The notes: generated from the sequence alone by a model not told the origin. 64,000 bases of DNA from Sphingomonas sp. Leaf412 (GCF_001425405.1 NZ_LMQP01000003.1:1104812-1168811), one strand, 5' to 3'. Numbered from the stretch's first letter, positions 37,373 through 47,059 are shown. A program made the numbers and translations.

Positions 37373-37603
37373 TTACTTGCGAAGGGTGAGACCGCCGCCG
37401 AACCGCTTGTTGAAGCGTGCCACCTGGCCGCCCTGATCGAGCAGCTGGCCACGACCGCCGGTCCACGCCGGATGCGCGAGCGGATCGATTTCCAGCGTCA
37501 TCGTGTCGCCTTCCTTGCCCCACGTCGAGCGCGTCTCGTACACGGTGCCGTCGGTCATCTGCACCTTGATCGAGTGATAGTCGGGGTGCGTGTCTTTCTT
37601 CAT
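37373..37603 (-). CDS. rpmE: 50S ribosomal protein L31
   Basis: A 76-residue L31: [29 protein letters not shown], then [10 protein letters not shown] and RFNKRFGGG. There is no cysteine, so this is a zinc-independent form lacking the CxxC zinc motif. Its leader contains a 7-bp hairpin (GGCTGGT/ACCAGCC) ending about 20 bases upstream, which could end the fabZ transcript or lie in the rpmE leader. It is downstream of the outer-membrane biogenesis operon on the same strand. Confidence 0.97.
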   Translation of the reverse strand: MKKDTHPDYHSIKVQMTDGTVYETRSTWGKEGDTMTLEIDPLAHPAWTGGRGQLLDQGGQVARFNKRFGGGLTLRK

Positions 37604-37692
37604 CGTCGTATCTCCGCAATGGCTGGTTTCCGACCAGCCGGAAAGGAAGCGCGCGCCTACAGCGGCCCGCCCGCAAAGTCAAAGCGGGCCGT

Positions 37693-38190
37693 CTACGTCT
37701 TGGGCGGGTCCGCGATCATCGCGGTGAAGGCGGCCTCGGCGGCCAACTGACCGTCGATCGTGGCACGGCCCGCGAACTTGCAGACGCTTGACCGCTTCTG
37801 CACGAACTCCACCTCCAGCCGCAGCAGGATCCCGGGTTCCACGGGCTTGCGGAACTTCGCATTCTCGATCGCCATGAAATAGACGAGCTTGCCCGACCCG
37901 GCGAGCCCGAGGCTCTCGACCGCCAGGATCCCGGCGGCCTGGGCCAGCGCCTCGACGATCAGGACGCCCGGCATGATCGGACGGCCGGGGAAATGCCCCT
38001 GGAAGAACCCTTCGTTGAAGGTCACCGCCTTGATCGCCGTGATCGAGCGATCGGGCACGATCTCCTCCACCCGGTCGACCAGAAGCATGGGGTAGCGATG
38101 CGGCAACGCCGCCAGCACGCGCGTGATGTCGAGCGGTCCGATCACGGACCCGCCCGACGTCTCACCGGCGTTCGCGGAAGGATCGCCCAT
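37693..38190 (-). CDS. fabZ: 3-hydroxyacyl-ACP dehydratase FabZ
   Basis: A 165-residue FabZ, with the catalytic pair H66 and E80 in [20 protein letters not shown], the [13 protein letters not shown] opening and the [18 protein letters not shown] strand. It dehydrates 3-hydroxyacyl-ACP in fatty acid synthesis. It sits next to ompH and bamA with no lpxD between them and no lpxA after it, unlike the usual proteobacterial order; this fits the absence of lipid A in sphingomonads. Confidence 0.96.
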   Translation of the reverse strand: MGDPSANAGETSGGSVIGPLDITRVLAALPHRYPMLLVDRVEEIVPDRSITAIKAVTFNEGFFQGHFPGRPIMPGVLIVEALAQAAGILAVESLGLAGSGKLVYFMAIENAKFRKPVEPGILLRLEVEFVQKRSSVCKFAGRATIDGQLAAEAAFTAMIADPPKT

Positions 38191-38196
38191 CCCGGC

Positions 38197-38862
38197 TCAG
38201 CGCCCGGTCGGGCGCCGCGTGGTCGTCGCGGGCGCGGGCGTCGCGGTCGTAGCGGCGGCGGCACCGGCGGCGCCCTGCTGCTGGCCCGGCTGCCAGTTGG
38301 CGGGCGGCGTGGTGGTCACCGACGGGACGGCCCGGTCCAGCTCCGCCGTGATCGCCGACGTGATGTCGGCGGCCGGATTGGCGAACAGCGCGGCGTTGGG
38401 ACGCAGCAGCAGGCTGACGTTCTTCGCGCGCACCGCGGCGTTGACCGCGTCGGGCAGCTTCGCCGAAATCTGTTCCAGCGCATAGGCCTGCGCACGGCTG
38501 GCGGGGGCGGTCAGGCGCTGGAGCTCGGCGTTGGCGGCCTGCTCCTTCGTCTGGATCGCCTGCGCCTGCGGACGCAGCGAGGCCTCGGTCGCGCCCGGCG
38601 CCGCGGCGGCGCGCTGATACGCGGTCACCAGCGGCTGCAATTCGGTGTTGATCGCGTTGCGGCGCGCGGTCGCCTGGTCCAGCTGGGTCTTGTACGTCCC
38701 CTGGATCTGCGTGCGCGCGGTGGCCCACGCCTTGGAATTGGCGACCGCGCCTTCGGGATCGGCGACCGCGATACCATTGACCTGCGCGGCGGCGGCGCCG
38801 CCGGCGAGCATGGCGGGGCCGGCGAGCGCGGCGGCGAGCAGGAGGGTCTTGAACGTCGTCAT
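38197..38862 (-). CDS. OmpH/Skp-family periplasmic chaperone
   Basis: A 221-residue protein: signal peptide (MTTFKTLLLAAALAGPAML...AAA), then an OmpH domain with the VNGIAVADPEGAVANSKAW start, a long central helix region (ARRNAINTELQPLVTAYQRAA...) and the C-terminal RAKNVSLLLRPNAALFANP strand. Skp-like chaperones carry unfolded outer-membrane proteins to the BAM complex. The alanine/threonine/proline-rich tail of about 40 residues is an extension. It overlaps the bamA stop by one base (TGATG). Confidence 0.88.
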   Translation of the reverse strand: MTTFKTLLLAAALAGPAMLAGGAAAAQVNGIAVADPEGAVANSKAWATARTQIQGTYKTQLDQATARRNAINTELQPLVTAYQRAAAAPGATEASLRPQAQAIQTKEQAANAELQRLTAPASRAQAYALEQISAKLPDAVNAAVRAKNVSLLLRPNAALFANPAADITSAITAELDRAVPSVTTTPPANWQPGQQQGAAGAAAATTATPAPATTTRRPTGR

Positions 38863-41567
38863 CAGAACTGTGTCCCTACGTTGAAGGTGATGAGTTTGGG
38901 GTCGTCGCCGGGCTGGGTCACCAGCGCCTTGGCGAGGTCGATGCGGAGCGGGCCGAACGGCGAGTTCCAGTTCACGCCGATACCCACGGACACGCGCGGT
39001 CGCGCACTGTCGCCCAGGAAGCGTTCCAGGAACGGCTGCGATGCGATCAGGGGCACGTTGGGGATGATCCCGTTACAGGCCCCGCTGGCATCGGGCAGGC
39101 CCGTGGCGCAGGTCGTCTGCACCGCCCCGCCCGCCGCGTTGACGAAGTAATAGAGCGGCGCGCCGGTGGTCGGATCGGTCTGCGGCAGCGGCAGGACGAT
39201 CGTGTTCCCGTTGGCGTCGGTCGTGGTCGGGAACGTCGCGGTCGGGCGCGGCCGGGTGATGTTGAAGAGGCTGCCCATCTGCGCGTAGATCGACGGCCGC
39301 AGCCCCAGTTCGCGCGCGCCGGAGCCGAGCGGGATCTCCAGCTCGACACGGGCGAGGTAATATGCCTTCCCGCCCAGCGCGTCGTCGATGATCTGGTCCC
39401 GATCGGTGACCAGGACCTGCGCGCCCGACGGATCGGTCGTGTACGACAATCGCTGCACGCGCGGGCCGACGCCGCGGATGTCGAAGCCGCGGAACTGCGG
39501 CTCGCCCAGGTAGAAACGGTCGTTGATCCGGATGGGATCGCGGCCGTCGCCGGGCGACCCCTGCAACGAGTGGATGTAGCCGCCCTCGGCGACGATCGAG
39601 CCGATGAACCCGGACCCGATGTTCTTGTACTTCGCGCCCTCCAACCGGGTGCGGATGTATTTGACGTCCCCGCCGAGGCCCGCGAAATCCTGGCTGAACG
39701 ACAGGCGCTGGCCCGCCGTCGGACGCAGCCGGCTGTTCAGGCTGTCGTAGATCAGCGAATAGCCGACCGCGGAGGTCAGTCGCTTGCCGAGCGCGTCGCA
39801 CAGGTAGCGACCGGCCTTCAGCGGATCGCACTGGCCGTTGGTGAAGAAGCTGGCCTCGTCCAGCCCGACATCGTCGTAGCTGAGGCTGTAGCGACCGGCG
39901 AGCTGCCAGAATTCGGTCAGCGGCACGCCCGCGCGGACCTGGAACCCGGTCGACGTCTGGCTGTACGTCGTGTTGCGATTGGTGCCGATGAAGTTGAACG
40001 AATTGAAGTCGCGCCGGAACACGTCCACGCCCACCGCGATGTTGCGGTCGAACAGATAGGGTTCGGTAAAGCCCAGCTCGATCGACTTCGAATAGGTGGA
40101 GTAATTGACGCCGGCGCGCAATTCCTGACCGCGGCCGCGGAAATTGCGCTGCGTGATGTTCGCCTGGATGATGAAGCGTTCGAGGGAGGAATAGCCGGCC
40201 GACAGCTGCAACTCGCCGGTCGATTTCTCTTCCACGTTCGCCTCCAGCACGACGCGGTCGGGCGTGGTGCCCGGCGTCTGCTTGATCTCGAACTTGTCCT
40301 GGAAATACCCCAGGCTATTGATGCGATCCTGCGAACGCTTCACCTGGAACGTGTTGAACGCATCGCCTTCCGCCAGGCGGATTTCGCGGCGGATGACCTT
40401 GTCCTGCGTGTTCGTGTTGCCCGTTATCTCCACCCGCTCGACATAGGTGCGCTGCGCCTGGCCGATGTGGAAGTTGATCGACATGGTCAGCGTGTCGCGG
40501 TCACGCTGGAATTCCGGCGCGACCTGTGTGAAGGCGTAGCCGAACAGGCCCGTCGTCTGGCTCAAATTGTCGACCGTATCCTCGACCGCCTTGGCGTTGT
40601 ACCAGTCGCCCTTCTTGATCGGCAGCGTCGTCGCCAGCTTTTTTCCGTCGAAGTCGCGGATATCGCTGTCGACGGTTACGTCGCCGAATTTGTAGCGCGG
40701 GCCTTCCTCCACCACGTAGGTGATGATGAAGTCCTTCTTGTCGGGCGTCAGCTCCGCCACCGCGCTGGTGACGCGGAAATCGGCATAGCCCTCGGTCAGG
40801 TAGAATTGGCGCAGCTTCTGCTGGTCGTAGGCCAGGCGATCCTGGTCGTACGACGTGCCCGACGACAGGAAGCGATAGAAGCGCGCTTCCTTCGTCGCCA
40901 TCTGCGCGCGCAGCTTGCCGTCGTCGAAGACCTCGTTGCCCAGGATGTTGATCTGGCGGACCTTCGACTTCGGGCCTTCGCTGATCTCGAACACCACGTC
41001 GACGCGGTTCTGGTCCAGATTGACCATCTTCGGCTCGACCGATGCGGCGAACCGGCCCTGGCGCCGGTACAGTTCCACGATGCGGCCGACATCCTGGCGG
41101 ACCGCGGCGCGCGTGAAGATCTGGCGCGGCTTGAGCTTGATTTCCTTGACGATCTTGTCGTCCTTCAACCGCTTGTTCCCTTCCAGGATCACGCGATTGA
41201 TGATCGGGTTCTCACGCACGCGGATGACGATGTCGCCCGTCTCCGCCCCCGCGATCGACACGTCCGCGAACAGGTCGCTGGCGAACAGGTCCTTGATCGC
41301 CTGGTCGAGCAATTCGTTGGTATACGGCTGCCCCTGGCGTAGCTTGGTGTAGCTGAGCGCGGTTTCCGCCTCGATCCGCTGCGATCCTTCGACGCGCAGC
41401 GACTTGATGACGCGCTGGGCCTGCGGCGCGGTGGCGACGACGGCGGGGGTGGCCACCGGCGTACGCGCTGGCGCCGTCTGGGCCAGCGCGGGAACGCCGG
41501 AAAGCATGGTGCAGCCCAGCAGGGCCGCCGCGCGCAACCGCGAAGTCGAAGCGTTGTGGACGGTCAC
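38862..41567 (-). CDS. bamA: Outer-membrane protein assembly factor BamA
   Basis: A 901-residue BamA: signal peptide (MTVHNASTSRLRAAALLGCTMLSGVPALA), a polyalanine/threonine spacer, then about five POTRA domains (to about residue 440) and a 16-strand barrel ending in FNVGTQF with the C-terminal aromatic signature. The VLEGNKRLKDDKIVKEI and YIHSLQGSPGDGRDPIRINDRFYLGEPQFRGFDIRGVGPR stretches (the last containing the RGF loop motif) are diagnostic. It inserts outer-membrane proteins. It is 81 bases after rseP and couples to ompH. Confidence 0.96.
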   Translation of the reverse strand: MTVHNASTSRLRAAALLGCTMLSGVPALAQTAPARTPVATPAVVATAPQAQRVIKSLRVEGSQRIEAETALSYTKLRQGQPYTNELLDQAIKDLFASDLFADVSIAGAETGDIVIRVRENPIINRVILEGNKRLKDDKIVKEIKLKPRQIFTRAAVRQDVGRIVELYRRQGRFAASVEPKMVNLDQNRVDVVFEISEGPKSKVRQINILGNEVFDDGKLRAQMATKEARFYRFLSSGTSYDQDRLAYDQQKLRQFYLTEGYADFRVTSAVAELTPDKKDFIITYVVEEGPRYKFGDVTVDSDIRDFDGKKLATTLPIKKGDWYNAKAVEDTVDNLSQTTGLFGYAFTQVAPEFQRDRDTLTMSINFHIGQAQRTYVERVEITGNTNTQDKVIRREIRLAEGDAFNTFQVKRSQDRINSLGYFQDKFEIKQTPGTTPDRVVLEANVEEKSTGELQLSAGYSSLERFIIQANITQRNFRGRGQELRAGVNYSTYSKSIELGFTEPYLFDRNIAVGVDVFRRDFNSFNFIGTNRNTTYSQTSTGFQVRAGVPLTEFWQLAGRYSLSYDDVGLDEASFFTNGQCDPLKAGRYLCDALGKRLTSAVGYSLIYDSLNSRLRPTAGQRLSFSQDFAGLGGDVKYIRTRLEGAKYKNIGSGFIGSIVAEGGYIHSLQGSPGDGRDPIRINDRFYLGEPQFRGFDIRGVGPRVQRLSYTTDPSGAQVLVTDRDQIIDDALGGKAYYLARVELEIPLGSGARELGLRPSIYAQMGSLFNITRPRPTATFPTTTDANGNTIVLPLPQTDPTTGAPLYYFVNAAGGAVQTTCATGLPDASGACNGIIPNVPLIASQPFLERFLGDSARPRVSVGIGVNWNSPFGPLRIDLAKALVTQPGDDPKLITFNVGTQF

Positions 41568-41648
41568 CGAAAAATCCCACTCGAGAGAAACCCGCGCGCG
41601 GTGCAGGGCCGCGTCGCCCTGCCCCAGCTTGCCCGCACGATCAACACG

Positions 41649-42788
41649 TCATCCCGTGCGCAACAGGCCGGACAGGGCATGCCACAGGCCGAAATTGCCG
41701 AGATCGTTGATCGTGACCAGCACCATCAGCGCCAGCACCGCCATCAGCCCCCCGCGATAGGCCCATTCCATCGCCTCCGGCGCGACCGGGCGGCGGCGCA
41801 CCGCTTCGATCGCGTAGAACAACAGGTGGCCACCATCCAGCATCGGCACTGGCAGCAGGTTGATGAACCCCAGATTGATGGACACCAGCGCGATCAGGAA
41901 GACGAACGCGTCCCAGCCCAGCGACATCTGCTCGCCCGATACTTTCGCGATCGACAGGGGACCGCCCAGTTCCTTCACGGACCGGCGGCCGGTCACGATC
42001 TGTCCGATCGTTTCCACCATCATGCGCACGATCTGCCCGGTACGCGCGACCGCGACGACGGGGGCGTCGAGCAGGCCGACGGGCACGACCACCGGGTCGG
42101 TCGGCGAAATGCCCAGCAGGCCGACCTTGTATTCGTTCCCGAACCGGTCGCGCTGTACCTGCGTGGCGATCGTCGCGTCCACACCGGCGGCGCGGCCGTC
42201 GCGCACATACTCGACCCGAACGCGCTCGCCCGCGCGAATCTTCACGTACCGGACCATGTCCTCGAACGAATCCATCGGCCGATCGCCGATCGCGACGATC
42301 CGGTCGCCGGTGCGCAACCCGGCGGCGGCGGCGGCGGTGCCGGGGATCGCCTGCCCCACCACGGCAGGGGTCCGCACGTCGCCATAGGCGAGCGCGAAGC
42401 CGCCGAGGATCACGATCGCGAGCAGGAAGTTCACGACCGGCCCGGCGGCGACGATGATCGCACGCTGCCACACCGGCTTCGCCTGGAACGTCTGCGCCCG
42501 CTCCTCCGCGGGTAGCGCCAGCCATTCCGCCGACGGCTGCGACACGGCGTTCATGTCGCCCGCGAATTTGACGTAGCCTCCCAGCGGGATCCAGCCCAGC
42601 TTCCACCGCGTACCGCGGCTGTCGGTCCATCCGGCGACCTCGCGCCCGAACCCGATCGAGAAGGCATCGGCCTTCACCCCGAACCAGCGTCCCGCCAGAT
42701 AATGCCCCATCTCGTGCACGAAAACGAGCGGGCCGATGACCAGCACGAACGACAGCAGGGTAAGGATGACACCGGGGGCCTGGATCAA
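41649..42788 (-). CDS. rseP: Site-2 protease RseP
   Basis: A 379-residue intramembrane zinc protease. The active site HEMGH is at residues 25-29, in the first membrane helix; a PDZ domain (AAAGLRTGDRIVAIGDRPMDS) is in the middle, and the second catalytic motif NLLPVPMLDGGHLL is near the C-terminus. The expected start is TTG overlapping the dxr stop (TTGA); no ATG or GTG is near. RseP cleaves anti-sigma factors and signal peptides. It lies just before bamA. Confidence 0.93.
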   Translation of the reverse strand: MIQAPGVILTLLSFVLVIGPLVFVHEMGHYLAGRWFGVKADAFSIGFGREVAGWTDSRGTRWKLGWIPLGGYVKFAGDMNAVSQPSAEWLALPAEERAQTFQAKPVWQRAIIVAAGPVVNFLLAIVILGGFALAYGDVRTPAVVGQAIPGTAAAAAGLRTGDRIVAIGDRPMDSFEDMVRYVKIRAGERVRVEYVRDGRAAGVDATIATQVQRDRFGNEYKVGLLGISPTDPVVVPVGLLDAPVVAVARTGQIVRMMVETIGQIVTGRRSVKELGGPLSIAKVSGEQMSLGWDAFVFLIALVSINLGFINLLPVPMLDGGHLLFYAIEAVRRRPVAPEAMEWAYRGGLMAVLALMVLVTINDLGNFGLWHALSGLLRTG

Positions 42789-43942
42789 GAGACGCAATCC
42801 TCTACGCGCTCGCCCGCACGCCGCCGCGCCTCCGCGTCGATCGCGAACACCGCGTCGAGCGTCTCCGGCGCGGCCGGGCCGTAACCCTGCAATATATCGT
42901 CCACGATTGCGGCGATTTCGAGGAAGCCGATCCGCCCCGCCAGGAATGCCGCCACCGCGACCTCGTTCGCCGCATTCAGGATCGCCGGCGCCGCGCCCCC
43001 CGCGTCCAGCGCGGCGCGGGCCAATGCGAGCGCGTGGAAGCGGACCGGATCGGGCGCTTCGAAATCGAGCCGGCCCAGCTTCACCAGGTCCAGCGCCTCC
43101 ATCGGGGTCGCCATGCGGTCGGGCCAGGCCAGGCAGTGCGCGATCGGCACGCGCATGTCGCTGGGGCCGAGCTGTGCCAGCATCGACCCGTCGACATAAT
43201 CGACCATGCTGTGGATCACCGATTGCGGATGGACCACGATCTCGATCCGCGCGGGGTCGATCGGGAACAGCCGCGCGGCCTCGATCAGTTCGAGACCCTT
43301 GTTCATCATCGTCGCCGAATCGACCGATATCTTCGCGCCCATCGACCAGTTCGGATGCGCCACCGCCTGCGCGGGCGTGACCTGCGCCATGGCGTCCAGT
43401 GACCAGTCGCGGAACGGCCCGCCGCTGGCGGTCAGGACGATGCGGCGCACGCGGTCGGGCCGGGCGAAGTCGAAGCATTGGAACACGGCGTTATGCTCGC
43501 TGTCCGCGGGCAGAATCGTCGCCCCGTGCGCGCGCGCCGCGGCCGTGACGAGGTCGCCGGCGGAGACGAGCGGTTCCTTGTTCGCCAGGATGACCGTCCC
43601 ACCGCATTCGATCGCCGCCATCGTGGACGCGAGGCCCGCGCATCCGACGATCGCGCCCATCGTCACGTCCGCGCCCAGCGCCGCGGCGTCGCACACCGCC
43701 TGCGCTCCGCCCGCGACGGCGATGCCGGTGCCCGCCAGCGCGCGGTCCAGATCGGGCAGGCAGCGCTCGTCCGCCACCACCGCCAGTTCGGCATGGGTGC
43801 GGATCGCAGCGGCGGCGAGCTTCCCCACGTCGCAATTGGCGGTCAGCGCGCGGACGCGGAAACGGTCCGGCGCCCGCTCGACTAGGTCGAGCGTGGACGT
43901 GCCGACCGATCCGGTCGCCCCCAATATCGTGACCGTCCTCAC
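42785..43942 (-). CDS. dxr: 1-deoxy-D-xylulose 5-phosphate reductoisomerase
   Basis: A 385-residue enzyme of the MEP isoprenoid pathway. N-terminal NADPH motif (TILGATGSVGTSTLDL), LANKEPLVSAGDLV, LPADSEHNAVFQC, the metal and substrate region TASGGPFRDW, and HPNWSMGAKISVDSATMMNKGLELIEA are diagnostic. The GTG start overlaps the cdsA stop (GTGA). Its product feeds uppS, two genes upstream, through isopentenyl diphosphate. Confidence 0.96.
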   Translation of the reverse strand: MRTVTILGATGSVGTSTLDLVERAPDRFRVRALTANCDVGKLAAAAIRTHAELAVVADERCLPDLDRALAGTGIAVAGGAQAVCDAAALGADVTMGAIVGCAGLASTMAAIECGGTVILANKEPLVSAGDLVTAAARAHGATILPADSEHNAVFQCFDFARPDRVRRIVLTASGGPFRDWSLDAMAQVTPAQAVAHPNWSMGAKISVDSATMMNKGLELIEAARLFPIDPARIEIVVHPQSVIHSMVDYVDGSMLAQLGPSDMRVPIAHCLAWPDRMATPMEALDLVKLGRLDFEAPDPVRFHALALARAALDAGGAAPAILNAANEVAVAAFLAGRIGFLEIAAIVDDILQGYGPAAPETLDAVFAIDAEARRRAGERVEDCVS

Positions 43943-44754
43943 GGCAGCAGGACGAGCAGCGCGGCGATCGGGGCGACCGGGACCAGCCCGTCGATGCGGT
44001 CGAGCACGCCGCCGTGGCCCGGCAGGGTGTTGCCCGAATCCTTCACGCCCGCCTGCCGCTTCAGCCAGCTTTCGAACAGGTCGCCGCCCTGCGCCAGCGC
44101 CGCCAGCAACGGCGTCGCCATCACGAGGCGGATCGGCAGGGCGGCACCCAAGTGAAGCACCACCGCCAGCATCGTCGCCGCGATCACGCCGCCGATCAGG
44201 CCCGCCCACGTCTTGTTCGGGCTCAGTCGCGGCGCCAGCTTCGGCCCGCCGATGCCGCGCCCGGCGAAGAAGGCGCCGATGTCGGTGGCCCAGACGAGCG
44301 CCATCGCCCAGAAGGCCAGGAGCAACCCCATGTCCTGCCGCCGCAACACGATCAACGCCATCACCGGCAACGCGCAGTAAAGGACTCCGGCGGCCAGGCG
44401 CGGCATGCGCGTGACGGCGGCGACGAAGAAGAACGCCGCCGCGACGAGGCCCAGCGTGAAGAAGTCGCGCGTTTCCAGCACCAGCCACGCCGGCGCCATC
44501 GTCGCCAGCGGTACGCTCAGCGCGAATTGCGCGAGCCGCTTCGTCTTCGCCGGGGCCTTTTGCAGGTCCGACCATTCCGCCATCATGAACAAGGCGGCGA
44601 TCACCGTCAGTAGCCAGAACGCCAGACCGCCGAGCACGAGCGCGGTGGAGGCGACCGCGATCATCGCCACGCTGGCGATCATCCGCAGCCGCAGGTTCGA
44701 CGGCGTCCGGAGTTTCGCGTCGGGCGCGCCGGGAAGCGGGTTGTCCAGGCTCAC
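43939..44754 (-). CDS. cdsA: Phosphatidate cytidylyltransferase
   Basis: A 271-residue integral membrane enzyme making CDP-diacylglycerol, with about seven hydrophobic segments and the CdsA signature SPNKTWAGLIGG plus the C-terminal KDSGNTLPGHGGVLDRIDGLV. The GTG start overlaps the uppS stop (GTGA). CDP-diacylglycerol is used by PssA, encoded about 5 kb further upstream on the same strand. Confidence 0.94.
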   Translation of the reverse strand: MSLDNPLPGAPDAKLRTPSNLRLRMIASVAMIAVASTALVLGGLAFWLLTVIAALFMMAEWSDLQKAPAKTKRLAQFALSVPLATMAPAWLVLETRDFFTLGLVAAAFFFVAAVTRMPRLAAGVLYCALPVMALIVLRRQDMGLLLAFWAMALVWATDIGAFFAGRGIGGPKLAPRLSPNKTWAGLIGGVIAATMLAVVLHLGAALPIRLVMATPLLAALAQGGDLFESWLKRQAGVKDSGNTLPGHGGVLDRIDGLVPVAPIAALLVLLP

Positions 44755-45599
44755 AACCCACCGTAGCGGCGCTGCCGCCGCGCGAACGCGTCGACCGCGG
44801 CGGCAAGGTCGTCGGCGCCGAAATCGGGCCACAGCGTCTCGACGAACAGAAGCTCCGCATAGGCCGCCTGCCACAGCAGGAAGTTCGACAATCGCTGCTC
44901 CCCCGACGTGCGGACGAGCAGGTCCAGCGGCGGCAGGTCGCGCGTTTCCAGTTCCGCCTCGATCGCCGCTTCGTCGATCGCCTCCGGCGGCAGGCGTCCG
45001 GCCAGGCGACGCGCCGCCGCGGCAAGCTCCGCCTGCGCGCCGTAGTTCAGCGCGATCGCCAGGATCGGCCCCGTGTTACCCGCCGTGCGCGCCAGCGCAT
45101 CGTCGACCAGCGCGACGACGTCGCCCGCGAACCGGCGATAGTCGCCCAGCACGCGCAACCGCACGTTCTCGCGCACCAGTTCGGCCAGATCGTGCCGGAT
45201 GAAGAATTTCAGCAACCCCATCAGGTCGCCGATCTCCTCCGCGGGACGGCGCCAGTTCTCGCTGGAGAAGGCGTAGAGCGTCAGCGCCTCGATCCCCATC
45301 GCACGCGCGGCGCGGGTGACCGCGCGCACCGCCTCCACCCCCGCCTTGTGCCCGGCGGCACGCGGCAGGTGGCGGCGCTTCGCCCAGCGGCCGTTGCCGT
45401 CCATGATGATGGCGACGTGACGGGGAAGAACGACCGAAAGCCCCTCCCTTTCAAGGGAGGGGTTTGTAGTGGGTGCGACACGCGAAGCGGGTCGCTCGTC
45501 GCGGAGCGGCGGCCGGGCGTCGAGCCCGCTCGCCGCAGACCCACCCCCTGCCCCTCCCTTGAAAGGGAGGGGTGAAAATGGGCTACGGGAGCCGCTCAC
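44751..45599 (-). CDS. uppS: Isoprenyl (undecaprenyl) diphosphate synthase with translated repeat at N-terminus
   Basis: A cis-prenyltransferase making undecaprenyl diphosphate for wall and polysaccharide synthesis: [25 protein letters not shown] split around the catalytic aspartate, [14 protein letters not shown], and [25 protein letters not shown]. The frame codes for 282 residues, about 40 more than usual. The extra part, roughly residues 10-53, is a 44-codon inverted-repeat element. The only standard start before the conserved MDGNG is a GTG overlapping the frr stop (GTGA), so translation through the repeat seems necessary. Confidence 0.93.
   Translation of the reverse strand: MSGSRSPFSPLPFKGGAGGGSAASGLDARPPLRDERPASRVAPTTNPSLEREGLSVVLPRHVAIIMDGNGRWAKRRHLPRAAGHKAGVEAVRAVTRAARAMGIEALTLYAFSSENWRRPAEEIGDLMGLLKFFIRHDLAELVRENVRLRVLGDYRRFAGDVVALVDDALARTAGNTGPILAIALNYGAQAELAAAARRLAGRLPPEAIDEAAIEAELETRDLPPLDLLVRTSGEQRLSNFLLWQAAYAELLFVETLWPDFGADDLAAAVDAFARRQRRYGGL
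45441..45572. repeat. Family-D inverted-repeat element inside uppS
   Basis: Exactly 132 bases (44 codons), bounded by CCCCTCCCTTTCAAGGGAGGGG-type palindromes that are reverse complements of each other (10-bp arms, 2-base loop), with an inner GTGGGT/ACCCAC pair. The element keeps the uppS frame open with no stop codon. Removing it would leave a normal-length enzyme. Confidence 0.88.
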
Positions 45600-46153
45600 T
45601 TACCCAGGATTTCCTTTTCCTTCGCATCGCCGACGACGTCGATGTCGGCGATCGTCGTATCGGTGATCTTCTGCACCTCGGTCTCGTGGCGCTTGCGCTC
45701 GTCCTCGCTGAATACGCCCTTCTTCTCGTCGGTCTTCAGCGCATCCATGCCGTCGCGGCGGACGTTGCGGACCGCGATCTTCGCCTTCTCCGAATATTGC
45801 CCGGCCAGCTTCGCCAGTTCCTTGCGCCGCTCCTCGGTCAGGTCGGGGATCGGCAGGCGCAGCGTCGTGCCGTCGTTGATCGGGTTCAGGCCGAGCCCCG
45901 CGGAGCGGATCGCCTTTTCCACCGGGCCGACGTTCGACTTGTCCCACACCTGCACCGACAGCATCCGCGGCTCCGGCACCGAAACCGTCGCCACCTGGTT
46001 CAGCGGCATGTGGCTGCCGTACACCTCGACCGTCACGGGATCGAGCAGCGCGGTCGACGCGCGGCCGGTGCGCAGGCCGCCAAGGTCGCCCTTCAGCGCT
46101 TCCACCGCGCCGGCCATGCGGCGTTCCAGATCGGCCTTGTCGTAGGCGGGCAT
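45596..46153 (-). CDS. frr: Ribosome recycling factor
   Basis: A 185-residue RRF that splits post-termination ribosomes with [82 protein letters not shown] and [10 protein letters not shown] are hallmarks. It overlaps pyrH by one base (TGATG) and uppS by GTGA, so it sits inside a continuously coupled operon. Confidence 0.97.
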   Translation of the reverse strand: MPAYDKADLERRMAGAVEALKGDLGGLRTGRASTALLDPVTVEVYGSHMPLNQVATVSVPEPRMLSVQVWDKSNVGPVEKAIRSAGLGLNPINDGTTLRLPIPDLTEERRKELAKLAGQYSEKAKIAVRNVRRDGMDALKTDEKKGVFSEDERKRHETEVQKITDTTIADIDVVGDAKEKEILGK

Positions 46154-46884
46154 CAGACGCTCTCCATCTCTTTCTGAACGACCGTCGAAACGCCCTCGCC
46201 GCGAAGGACGGCGGCGAAATTGCCGTGCTCGCGGATGTTGAAGACGACGATCGGGATATTGCTGTCACGGCACAGCGCGACCGCGCTGGCGTCCATCACG
46301 CGCAGGTTCTTCGCCAGCACCATGTCGTAGCTGACCGTGGCGAAGCGCTTCGCATCCGCCACCTTCTTGGGATCGGCATCGTAGACGCCGTCGACCGACG
46401 TGCCCTTGAACAGGGCGTCGCAGTTCATCTCGGCGGCACGCAGCGCGGCGCCGCTGTCGGTGGTGAAGAAGGGTGATCCGACGCCCGCGGCGAAGATGAC
46501 GACGCGGCCCTTTTCCAGATGCCGCTCGGCACGGCGGCGGATGAAGGGTTCGCAGACCGACTGCATCGGGATCGCGGACTGGACCCGCGTATCGACGCCG
46601 ATCTGCTCCAGCGCATTCTGCACCGCCAGCGCGTTCATGACGGTGGCGAGCATCCCCATGTAGTCGGCGGTGCCGCGCTCGAACCCCTGCGCCGCGGCGG
46701 CGAGGCCGCGGAAGATGTTGCCGCCGCCCACGACGATGCACAGTTCGTAGCCCTGCGCCTTCACGTCCGCGATCTCCGCCGCGACGCGCGCCGTGACGGC
46801 GGGATCGATGGCGAGCCCCTGCTCGCCCATCAGGACCTCTCCCGACAGCTTGAGCAGGATGCGTTTGTAGCGGGGATCGGTCAT
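46153..46884 (-). CDS. pyrH: Uridylate kinase
   Basis: A 243-residue bacterial UMP kinase: [49 protein letters not shown], and [16 protein letters not shown] at the end. It makes UDP from UMP with ATP. It is the first gene of the pyrH-frr-uppS-cdsA chain; a 175-base gap holding a repeat fragment separates it from tsf, so a promoter there is possible. The start is the ATG giving MTDPRYKR. Confidence 0.97.
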   Translation of the reverse strand: MTDPRYKRILLKLSGEVLMGEQGLAIDPAVTARVAAEIADVKAQGYELCIVVGGGNIFRGLAAAAQGFERGTADYMGMLATVMNALAVQNALEQIGVDTRVQSAIPMQSVCEPFIRRRAERHLEKGRVVIFAAGVGSPFFTTDSGAALRAAEMNCDALFKGTSVDGVYDADPKKVADAKRFATVSYDMVLAKNLRVMDASAVALCRDSNIPIVVFNIREHGNFAAVLRGEGVSTVVQKEMESV

Positions 46885-47059
46885 GGGTTCCGGTGCGTCG
46901 GGGGTACGGGGCGGCACGAACCTTAAGCGGCGGGCGCGGCGCGGGCAACCTAGGTTGTGGGGGCGGCTCCGCACCCCGAAACGACGTCATCCCGGCTTTC
47001 GCCGTGGCGACGGGCAATGGTCGGAGGGGAGGACACCCCTGTTCTCCTCTCCCCTCGCC

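Noticed and set aside
39570..41342. A 590-residue plus-strand open frame over bamA
   Set aside because: Antisense shadow of bamA, with repetitive arginine/leucine composition and no ribosome-binding site.
46970..47030. A fifth family-C repeat between pyrH and tsf
   Set aside because: Only a fragment (CGTCATCCCGGCTTTCGCCG) is visible, without a matching second arm, so I do not list it as a full copy.
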